Assembly (NCBI GenBank): GCA_011947345.1 | Contig: JAAVTG010000933.1 | Span: 1 to 64,000 of the forward strand | Direction of reading: 5' to 3' | DNA: 64,000 nucleotides | Source of the DNA: Phytophthora quininea | Taxonomy: Eukaryota > Oomycota > Peronosporomycetes > Peronosporales > Peronosporaceae | In this document: positions 55,156 through 64,000 of the stretch, piece by piece | Position numbering within the stretch: position 1 is the first letter of the stretch | Layout: every line of letters begins with the position of its first letter | The notes under the pieces: generated by a model | Database searches by the model: none | What the model saw: the letters and a program-made list of their open reading frames with translations, nothing else | Told to the model about the DNA's origin: nothing | Made by a program: the position numbers and the translations under genes

Positions 55156-55587
55156 CGAGTCTTTGATTTGGCGCCAAATATGTTTTTAACCCCCAACAGC
55201 AGGCTTTGAGTGGATCGATTGCGGATATCTACATCTTCTAGCTGAATAGGCTCTATCATCGCGTTGATGATAGCGTTGCAGGAGCTAAGTGGCTAATGGA
55301 AATGCAGCAGCATGGTGTGAGCCTGGGTTTGTTACCACTGCTCTCATTGCAGCAATTTGCACTGGAAAGCTGGGTGCCTGGGCAACATTTCGCGTTAGAT
55401 TCATCTTCAATGAAGATTGCTTGCCACTTGGGCAATTGTAAAGTCCCTTAGGGGCTCGAGAACGGCAGGATGACGTTGAGGCCAGGGAAGCAGGCACTCC
55501 AGAAGCACACTTCCGTGTTATCAATTGAAAATCTCTAAAAGCCGAAGCGCCGGGGTCGAGGTTGACGTCTCGCTGACTTGGCCTTGG
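55156..55587. other. intergenic between ankyrin gene and PRP16-like gene
   Basis: No supported gene; it holds the ankyrin promoter and the PRP16-like 3' UTR. Confidence 0.45.
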
Positions 55588-58500
55588 CTACATATTCAGG
55601 CCCAGCCACTGCCACCCGCTGCTTTTTGTGTTGGTGTCTTTCAACTTTTGTTCGACTGCTTCTTTAACCGCCTCTTCCTTTGTGTGCTGCGCCATCTCAT
55701 TCTCCATCTCTTGGGCTTCCTCTTTCTCCTTCATTCGCTTCAGCAGCCTCGACTGGAACGATTCCTTGACGCTGAAAAACATCGGCCCAAGCTCTGCCAG
55801 CCACTCGCCCTCAACGGCAGTGGCGCACTGCATGTACTCCTTGCTTGTGTAAATGAGTTCGTGGTAAACAACAAAGTCTGGCGTGTAGCCGAGGCCGAAT
55901 AATGCAGCGCTTGGGTGCAGATTGCAGGGCATCCCCGTCAGCATGTTCACGTATTCGCCGATCCCCTTGATCTGTGCGGAATTGTAGAAATAGGCCGAGC
56001 AAATGGCCTTGCGCACGACGTCCCACCGACCACCGCACGAGCGGTGACGAACGCGCTGCTGCTTCATGATGTCTGCGAGCTGCTCGCGCACCTCTCGGGC
56101 TTTGCGCAGACCCTTAGCATGGATGAAGTGTTCGGAGCACCATTGCGCCGAGTGACGATTGGTTTCCCATTGCTGATACACATTCAGCAGAGTTAGATGG
56201 TCACTCTCCGGGACAAAGAACTTTTCTCGTGCAGCATCACTCTCTTCCTCACGGTCTTTCGGTCGGAAGAATACACTGGGAACAGACAGCATGCTTACTA
56301 CGGTGAGTACTTCGGTGGAGCAGGCTAACTGTTCGCTAAATAGCAGCATCTTCGCCAGGGGCGGGTCCAGCGGGAATACTACCATCTTCTTGCCCATTTC
56401 CGTCAACTCGCCCGTATTATCCAAAGCTCCAAGGACCCACAATTGGTACATGGAGTTGATGATGTTATCCTGAGGTGGCGGATCCATAAAGTCGAACTTC
56501 AGCAAGTTCGACACGCCAAGTGATTTCAGTAACAGCACGACGTAGCCCAAATTCGTTCGCTGGATCTCTGGGATTTGAGCTTCTAGCAACTCGTTGCAGA
56601 ATTGGCGCTCGGTGTATAAGCGGTAGGCAACACCAGGACCAGTACGTCCAGCACGACCCGCGCGTTGGTTGGCATTCTGCTGACTGATAGGCGTCACTTG
56701 CAGCGCGTCCATTCCAATCTTCGGGTTGTACACTTTAACCTTACAAAAGCCTGCGTCAATGACGTACTTAATACCATCCACCGTAAGTGATGTCTCTGCA
56801 ATATTCGTAGATACAATACATTTTCGAACGTCCGAAGCGTCGAAGATCTTAGCTTGTAAATCTGCTGGTAGCTGCGAATACATCGGCAACACCATTAGGG
56901 GCGGTGCGCCGTCGAGTTTCCCCATGCGGTCTGCCAATACGTAGCACGTTGCCTCAATGTCCTCCTGACCGGTCATAAACACCAGAATATCACCAGGAGG
57001 GTGCGACAAATGAACTTGCATGACTTGCTTTACAGCAGAATCCACGTAATCTTCACTTGGCGACTTGGCGTAGCGTGTCCACGTGGAACGTCCGTCCCGG
57101 AATGGTGAACATGGGCACACCACCAAAAAGTTGGCAAACTTGTCTGCATCTAGTGTAGCTGACGTCACTACAAGTTTGAAGTCGCTGCGGCGCTGAACAA
57201 CCTTGCGTAAGATACCAAACAAGACATCCGTGTTCAGTGCACGTTCGTGGGCTTCATCCATGATCACGCACGAGTACGAGTCCAAATCGGATTCACGAAG
57301 GGATTCACGCAGCAGCACACCTTCCGTCATGTACTTGATAATGGTCTTGTCAGACGTTAGATCCTCGAATCGAATGGCGTAGCCCACTTCATCTCCCAGA
57401 GTCACGTCCATTTCCTCGCTGACACGCTGGGCAACAGACATGGCTGCCACACGGCGTGGCTGTGTACATCCGATGGTGCCAAACTGGGAGTAGCCTTCTT
57501 CGTGCAAATATTGTGTGAGTTGAGTGGTTTTACCTGAACCTGTCTCGCCAACAATCACCACGATTTGATTCTCGCGAATCACTTGCAGCAGCTCGTCACG
57601 GCACTGGAAAATGGGAAGGAACTCGCGCTGTTGACGAAGCGTGCGAGTCTTGGCAAACACACTGACCGCTTTTTGCTTCTTCAAGTGCGTGGAGAACTGC
57701 GAGTCTTGTTTGTAGTTCTCGTCCCCGTCTTCTTCCTGCTTCTCGTCCTCCTCTTCGTCCGAGTTGGCCTCCGCCTTGACACCAATTGCGTCACCCATCC
57801 GTGAGCCACCAATCTCCCAAAACCTTTTCCGCATCTTGTTGCGTTCGCGCTGCTCGCGTACTTCAAGTAGTAGCCCGCTACCTTTGCGAGCACAAACTGC
57901 CATATCCGACGTGGGGTCTTTCACCGTGGCCACCATCTCCACCTGCGTCGTAAAAGACACTCGACCGTCCAAGAAGGGCGGCTTAGTACTGTGCACCATA
58001 ATCTGCACTCGTGAGTCCAATTCATCGTCAAAGTCTGTATCCACTCGTCCTGACGCCACCACGCCACTTGTCAACAACCTGTTCTTCTCCCACGCTTCCT
58101 GATCTGCCGACAGTGCCGACGCTCTCGCCGACATTCCTTTGAGTTTGTTATCTCCCCGAGAACGGGTCTGCTCCAGTTGCTTCTCCAACGCTCGGAACTT
58201 CTCTTCGTTGCCCAGAAACACATGGCCCTCATGCACTTCCATGCCTCCAGCGTCGTCGTTCATGTAGAACTCCCTGTCAAAGTCCTCCTCCACTTCATCG
58301 TCGTACTGCTTCTTGGGCGCCTCCAGTTTCCCTCGTCGATATTGCGATCGCACAGGAGAAAAGTCTCTACTCTCTTCCTCTCCGGCTCTGTGATCCTGTC
58401 CTCTAGTGTTTCTATCTCCGTCGCTTGTTTTGGGGGTCTCTGGCAGCTCCGTGCCCTCGGAGTTGGTCGACACACTGCGCAGTCGCTCGGGGTGTCCCAT

Positions 58501-58892
58501 TCGGTGGAGTTGAGGCCTCCAGGTCGCTCCGACCGCCTGGAAATGGATCTACTGGAGGCTCTAGAGGAGCTCCGGTCCTGTCTATCTGAAGGGCGATCTC
58601 GCCTCTCTGAGCGCTCTAGTTGCTGCTCCTGGCGTTTAGAAGTGGCCAGTCGGTCCAGACCTAGGAGAGAACCACGAGGACGACTCGAATCTTGCTGGGA
58701 TGGCGGTGATCGGCGCTTGAACAGATGGGAGCGTCTTCTATCCGGACTGGGACTGCGGCTTGAAGCCCGCGAACTGCTGCGACTGCGACGACGAGACCGA
58801 GCGGGACTCCGACTGCGGCCGGGATTGCGGTGGCTGCTGCGTCGGGGGCGAAAGCTCGAGCGACTGCGGCGAGACGGCTCATGGCGAGCCAT
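55588..58892 (-). CDS. DHX38: DEAH-box splicing helicase PRP16/DHX38
   Basis: About 1,102 residues, intronless. An RS/SR-rich N-terminus ([16 protein letters not shown]) is followed by the PRP16-type NTD ([31 protein letters not shown]). Helicase motifs: GETGSGKT (57530), [12 protein letters not shown] (57255), [24 protein letters not shown]2 and OB domains end with [12 protein letters not shown] and [14 protein letters not shown]. It remodels the spliceosome between the two transesterification steps. Two frame anomalies: at GGGG 58489-58492, which divides the N-terminus, and a short out-of-frame stretch about 57068-57129, where the conserved GRTFHVDTL is encoded in another frame after the A5 run 57125-57129. 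The rest is collinear with the family. Confidence 0.92.
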
Positions 58893-59150
58893 GGCAAGGT
58901 AGAGTTTTTATATAAAAATGGTACAATAGTGTATAAAATTATTCATTATATTGTATTTTTTAGAGTAAAAAGTACATTTGACCGAAGGACCGAGCGTGCG
59001 TTATTGTCGGGCATTGCTACAACCGTGGACAACGCGTGTTAGGATACAAACACAGTCTTGGTGACCTGCTGGTCACGGGGGATTGAAGAGTGACATATGT
59101 TAGACCGATCAATCCATCTATATCTGCCTGGCCCAGCATGTGGAGCTTCG
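58893..59150. other. AT-rich intergenic, promoter side of PRP16-like gene
   Basis: AT-rich with TTTTTATATAAAAA next to the start codon; a TATA-like function is possible but unproven. Confidence 0.3.
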
Positions 59151-59650
59151 CTAGCACAACGTTTGCCAAAAGGTTGGAAATGGTGCGATTAAGTTGCATG
59201 AGATGATCGGTAAAATAATCACGGCCGACGCGTTCACGAGTCTTGGACAAAATGTGCCTTCAGGGTATACTACATCTGGCTGGCATCGGCAATGGCTTAG
59301 GATCTTACTGGAACACTTGTACCAAGCAGGTGCAGTTTTTGGCAACCAATCTCGGCCATCAACAACCTCCAGCCGTTGGATCGCAGACCCATCTGGTGAT
59401 AGAGCCTTCAACGCTGGGTAGTGGTGGAGCAGGCACGCCATGAGAGTCTCGAGCACTGGTGCGTCGACGTTGTACTGTGCAGTGTCAAGCCCAGACGAAG
59501 CGACGAATAGCGCGGATGCAACGGAGACAGTTTTCTGGTGCGTGTCCGAGTCGAAGGCGTCTAGCGGCACCAGCGGGGCTTCTGCATCGTGCTTGCAGCT
59601 CAAGACGCGAACAATCTTATGGTCTTCTTCTGGAGTGTTGAAGACGTACG
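59151..59650 (-). pseudogene. Crypton-related C-terminal fragment
   Basis: A 150-codon frame with LFVASSGLDTAQYNVDAPVL and a following LLHHYPALKAL. This resembles the equivalent stretch of the Crypton at 23186-25244 (LFKNVSGFSDTTLNVDAMVL). No catalytic region remains. The match is short, so this is tentative. Confidence 0.4.
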
Positions 59651-62180
59651 TGAAGGCCTTGTTGGTTGCTGTCGTATCCTATGCTTCTCTGTCGAAGATC
59701 CACTGCACACATATTCCGGCCCCGTCAACGTATTGAACTCCTCCATGATGGAAGGGGTGCGACGTCAAACGTTCCGTGGCACCGGCCTTCTGTGCGACTG
59801 TCCCCAAGACTCGGTTGAAGGAGCTGTGAATTCTGGGGCGTCTTCGGCAAGATTCTCCCTATTTGCAGCGTCTTCGTGTATTTGAAGTGGAACTGCCTCT
59901 TCGGTGTAATCGATCAGGTCAATGAGAGGCGGAGTTGGAGTCAGGGCGGCTTACAACTTTGCGTGCTACTTATGCGTGTAACCCGTCTCGCCTTGGTTAA
60001 CCTCACGGCATGTGAGGGAAGGACCAGTAAAACCCCAAGTTGCCCAAGTGACTCAAGAAGCACGGCGGCTGCCCAAGAACCAGGAAGTCCTTGGGTGAAC
60101 ATTCCAAGGACATATTCCTTGGGCGGCCATTTCTTCGGCGGAGATTATCTTCGATGTAGGTTTCTACAATGTGGATCTCTTAGATAGAGATTCTCTCTTG
60201 GACGTGGATTCTGTCACTTAGTGAGAATTAGCATTCACCATGAATCCAGTAGTGTGTACAGTTTTCCCGACAAAGGGAGAATTGCGGCTAAAAACGTTAA
60301 GTTTGGAGAGAATGCGCCATCATGCAGGAAACATACGTGCATGCAGCGTTGCTAGATTGCGGTGACGAATGAACGGCTCACAGTGAACATTATTTATTGC
60401 AATGGTGGTCTGCGTAGGTGTTGTAACTCTTCCTTCATTAAAAGCTTACGATGCCGTCGAGGTCCAAGGCCAAGCACCTGTCGTCCAAGGGATGCTTATG
60501 AATTACTAAAGCTTGGAGACGAATCGTGCCGGAAGCAATTAGATACAGTTGGATACACTCTAGTATCACCCCTCGACCTACGGCAACTATGGCAATGCAC
60601 CGCATTCTCTGCTGCTAAATGTAATATATCAGTAGTCTTGGCCCACGTGTAAAGCCTGTGCTTAGCTCAGAACCTCGCAGTATTTATTGGCTCCACCTTT
60701 CTCCCTTTGCATGGGAAATCTGCCATGGATGATTTGAAGAGCGACGAACCCACTGTGGTGTGCAGATTTCTCAAGATGCCACGGCCAACCATCGCCTCCG
60801 CGATTGGTGAATAAAGGAGGGCGGTTTGGACCAACTACGACACGGGGCGAAGGTTCGTTGTGGGTCACTGTCCCGAGATTGCAAACTATCGCCTGGTCGT
60901 TAAATCTTCGGATGAGTATCTCCGACGGCCCCACCCATATTTCTCTTGATATTTGTATAGAATCATCGGGAGAGGTAGGATTAGATAGGAAGTCGGGGAG
61001 AAATCTGATTTGTTTCGCCCTTGCCGGCTCTTACTCTAAGTGGCTAGAGTCCTAGGTAAGCACCTTGCCCTGTTGTTGTGGGTTATACCTGCCAGCGAAC
61101 ACAGATCTTCGTGAAGCGAGTGTTCGTTTGGTCAGACCAAGAGAGACAAATGGTAGCTAGGGTCTATTTTGGTTTGGCCCTGTTAATAGGGGGTGTTGGG
61201 CGAAAGGCCCCTTGTGTGTGGAGTGCTAGTCGCATTTCAACATGACTTCCAGCCGGAGTTATACTTCGGCGCCACCGTAAGACCGTCCACGAGATTAGGC
61301 AGCCATGTCATTTCTGGGGCGGTAAATGCTCTGGGTACATGGTAATAGTACAAAGAGCAATCTTCATAGTCTGTGCAATCAGCGCTGAGGTGGGAGACAC
61401 GACTGAGCGCTCGCGGAAGGGGCGACGAGGGCAACTCAGCTGGACAACAGCCGCCAAACTGCAACAATTGCAAGTAGTAGGTGTAGTAGTTTACATCATG
61501 CTCATTTACGTTCTACACCTTCTCTCGTTGGTAGTCGAAGGCTTGCTCAAGGCGCACGAGTAGTCACAGGAATAGATACTGCAAACTATGACCATCGGGG
61601 GCATCACTGACTTGATATTCACGGCAGTTTATCGCCAAGAGTCACTCAGCACGCATTGTCCCACTTATGTCGATGCACGCGCTCTTCTCTTCCTTACAGG
61701 ATAACATTGGCGAGGGAGTCTCCTACGATGATGTCATGGCCTCTCATAGCGCAGGGTTTGGTCTCGGCGGAGTCGGTCACAGAAGTCGCAGCGGAGGAAA
61801 TGACGCCGAGTGCGCGTCCTCGGAGCTCTGCGACTGAAGGAAAAACTTGCTATGTTTATTGCACCTCTATAGATAACCCACATTTCTAATTTCATTCCGA
61901 ATTTGTTTGCCCGACAAATGTCTGACGACTTCCGACAAATAATTATTCTTCATTTATAGTTTTGCAGGATTTTTCTCCTCAGAGTGCAAGACATTTTTCT
62001 GGATGCAAGACTTTTTCTGTTTGGATTAATCTAGGCTCCGAGCGATTAGCGTCTTTGAAGACGACGCTCGAGCTCATGAGAATGTGTAAAACCTTGGGCC
62101 ATACATGGTTGGCACGTCGCGAGTAATGCCTAGCACCGACGCCAGTGCCGTGAGGCTGCGTTTCGGATCGAAACCCAGCT
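59651..62180. other. gene-poor 2.5-kb stretch
   Basis: Only short open frames without recognisable domains. The stretch from about 61050 to 61300 has an LTR-like feel (clusters of short G and C runs), but no paired ends or target duplication could be found. Probably decayed transposon sequence. Confidence 0.35.
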
Positions 62181-62440
62181 TCAGAATTTGCTCGCAATAA
62201 CATTGGGCTGGTTGTGGGGGTGGGGGCGACGTCCGATCCGCGGTCTTTGAATGGACGGGTCTCTCTTGAGGATCTTGTAGAGGTAGCCCTTACAGATGTC
62301 GTATTTATCCATCAGATGCACGACGATGAGCGGAGCGTCGGGGTCGGCGTCGAACCCCGCGCACAAGCGCACTTACTGGCGCGTTCAGGACTGCCCGCTT
62401 CTTGCGCGTCTGGCTTGGCATGGCGATCTGGATCTGTGAA
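62181..62440 (-). pseudogene. transposase-like helix-turn-helix fragment
   Basis: The minus strand encodes VHLMDKYDICKGYLYKILKRD followed by a basic RPRIGRRP stretch. This resembles the N-terminal HTH and AT-hook-like linker of Tc1/mariner-type transposases. Nothing catalytic remains; frames change around it. Confidence 0.35.
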
Positions 62441-62591
62441 AAGTCGTGAAGAAAACCCTGTTAGACTACCTGGTAGCATGAGTTTGGGTGATGGGTACCT
62501 GGTAGTCTTGTGGCTTTTCCAATTCCAGCATCGCATGCTACTGCGCTGCGGCAGTCTCCTGTCTGTGCGCCGCCCGCTCCGTACTCACTGC

Positions 62592-63914
62592 ATGTCGTCC
62601 TCTCCTGCCTCCAAGGCCCCGTGGCGCTTCGGATCGGACACACTGCGCTGCTCCAGCGCCGCCGCCTTCAACCGCTTCTTGCAGAGCACCCGCTCCAGCC
62701 TTCAAGCCTCGCCTCTCCTGCTTCATCCACATCCTCATGGGCAACGAAGCTGCCGACGCCGACTCGATCGTGAGCTCCCTCAGCTACGCGTTCATACGCA
62801 GCCAGCAGTACAGTGAGGCTCTCCACGTGCCCGTGCTGTCCATCCCCAGATCGGAGCTGGTGCTCCGCTGCGACGTCACTGCCTTGCTGCAGGAGCTGGG
62901 CATTGACACGTCCTTGCTGCTGTTCGTGGACGAGTTCCCGTGGTCCATCGCCAGCAAACTGAGGGTGACGCTGCTGGACCACAACGCACTCAGCAACAAG
63001 CGCGTGCCTACGGAGAATCTGCAGGTGGTGGAGATCGTGGACCACCACTCGGATCTGGGCCACCACCAGGATGCGGAGGCTCGAGATGGCTTTTGCCGAC
63101 GGAAATGCGCTGGTGGCGTCCACTTGTACACTGGTAGCAGAGACTGGCGACGATGCCGCCGGGCAGTTCGCACGCACTGCTGTCGACGATGCTGCTGGGG
63201 TCATTGCCCTCGACAGCATCAACTTCAACCCGAGCGCCAAGAAGGTCACGCCAAGGGATGTGGCGGCGGCTGCGCGACTGGAAGAGACGGCGTTTGCCAA
63301 GAAGGAGGAGCTGTTTACGTGGCTGCAAGGAGAGAAGTTTAATCCAGAGCATTGGAAGAAGTTCACGCTGGAGAACTGTCTGCAAGTGGACTACAAGGAG
63401 TTTGACTTTAGAGCAGCCGATGGCTGCAGTAAGAAGGTGGGAATTAGTGCCGTACTGATTGATCTGGAGGCATTCGTTCTCAAGACGACAGACGCCGGTG
63501 CTCTGCGTGACGGACTGGCAACATATTGCCAGCAGAATGAGTTGACGTTCCTGATCGTGATGACGATGTTCATGACACCCGATGGTGAGCGACATCGCCA
63601 ATTGCTCTTTTTCAGGAGGATGGTACCGACCTAAAGCACTGCGTGGAGTTCTTCAAGCAGGAAAAATCGCTGCAATTGGAAGCATTGCAACTACCAGAGA
63701 CGCACCGCGAGTTATGCATTATTGCCTTCAACCAGATGAACACGGCCGCGTCCAGGAAGCAGGTCGCGCCACTCGTCCAGAAAGTGCTCGCGGAGCCGTC
63801 AATGCGGTAAGTGGGACTGGGAAAGCGAGCACTCGCAATTGAAATGTGTATCGCCAGATCCTCAATCTAAGGTCTCCTGCCTTCTGCTCTACCTCTAGAT
63901 TTAAGCCGTCTTAA
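62592..63914 (+). CDS. PRUNE-like DHH-family exopolyphosphatase/phosphodiesterase
   Basis: Starts MSSSPASKAPWRFG. DHH-family metal motifs: GNEAADADS (62738), LLDHNAL (about 62970) and EIVDHHSD (about 63030), in the order of PRUNE/PPX1. A DHHA2-like C-terminal half follows (FNPEHWKKFTLENCLQVDYK, KKVGISAVLIDLEAF). It probably hydrolyses short-chain polyphosphate or cyclic nucleotides. The frame shifts near 62705 and 63075. Near 63575-63618 a GTGAGC...TTTTTCAG stretch of only 31 nt separates PDG from EDGTDLKHCVEFF. The last intron is about 63808-63898, and the final exon ends PS at TAA 63912-63914. Confidence 0.8.
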
Positions 63915-64000
63915 TGTCCGTGTGCGCAGACACGACACATCCGGGCACCTTCAGGAACGAGTCGAAGTCGTACTTGACGTCCTTGGGACAACAGCTCCAA
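63901..64000 (-). CDS. CHORD-domain protein, C-terminal end (partial)
   Basis: At the right edge the minus strand encodes WSCCPKDVKYDFDSFLKVPG followed by CVVSAHTDIKTA and a stop (63903-63901). The Cys-Cys, aromatic/acidic FDxFL and PGC motif is the second half of a CHORD zinc-binding domain, as in RAR1/CHORDC1, HSP90-SGT1 co-chaperones. The gene continues beyond the window. Its last codons overlap the PRUNE-like last exon by 14 bases on the opposite strand. Confidence 0.75.
   Translation of the reverse strand, partial: WSCCPKDVKYDFDSFLKVPGCVVSAHTDIKTA

Noticed and set aside
61050..61300. LTR or retrotransposon remnant
   Set aside because: No paired ends, no TG/CA borders with duplication, and the minus-strand frame lacks pol motifs.
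1..64000. CRISPR arrays, tRNA or rRNA genes
   Set aside because: No regularly spaced repeats and no tRNA- or rRNA-like conserved blocks were seen; the sequence is eukaryotic.

Overview
This is eukaryotic nuclear DNA, most likely from an oomycete close to Phytophthora. Genes have short GT-AG introns of about 55-110 nt and lie a few tens to hundreds of bases apart on both strands. Flagellar/basal-body genes and AAAP amino-acid transporter tandems sit beside Crinkler/RHS-like NTPases, a Crypton, a DIRS-superfamily element, a Helitron and a PIF/Harbinger element. That mixture of gene-dense islands and repeat-rich stretches is typical of these genomes.

Layout. (1) 0.3-13.7 kb is a compact housekeeping island: a CEP135/TSGA10-like coiled-coil gene (-) and a CEP97-like LRR-IQ gene (+) sharing a 54-bp divergent promoter, a SAMHD1-like HD phosphohydrolase (+), a cytoplasmic dynein intermediate chain (-) and a membrane-anchored hexapeptide-repeat protein (+). 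(2) 14.1-27.7 kb is repeat-rich: a scrambled ClpB fragment, a secreted metalloprotease relic split by a solo LTR, arm A of a 3-kb inverted duplication (ankyrin gene, small secreted protein, myristoylated MGNVSGCC protein), a Helitron with its 3' terminus, a Crypton, a deletion-derivative Harbinger and an ankyrin relic. (3) 28.2-33.8 kb holds three tandem AAAP transporters. (4) 34.5-46.6 kb: arm B of the inverted duplication abuts one arm of a second inverted duplication (Crinkler/RHS-like NTPase, 37.6-39.0 and 45.0-46.6 kb), which encloses DRC3, a PKG-like kinase and a four-TM protein. (5) 46.7-55.2 kb: an ankyrin gene cut in two by a 5.5-kb Ngaro/PAT-like retrotransposon, then another ankyrin gene. 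(6) 55.6-64 kb: the splicing helicase PRP16/DHX38, a gene-poor stretch, a PRUNE-like DHH phosphoesterase and the end of a CHORD protein.

The cilium/centrosome theme is strong: CEP135-like, CEP97-like and DRC3, plus a dynein intermediate chain and a cyclic-nucleotide kinase, fit a zoosporic life cycle.

Caution on base quality. Many otherwise convincing genes, host and transposon alike, break at single-base frameshifts. A large share sit in runs of 4-6 identical bases where one more base would restore the frame. I read these as probable homopolymer under-calls and annotate the genes as CDS with the break noted; true pseudogenes are those with several independent lesions.
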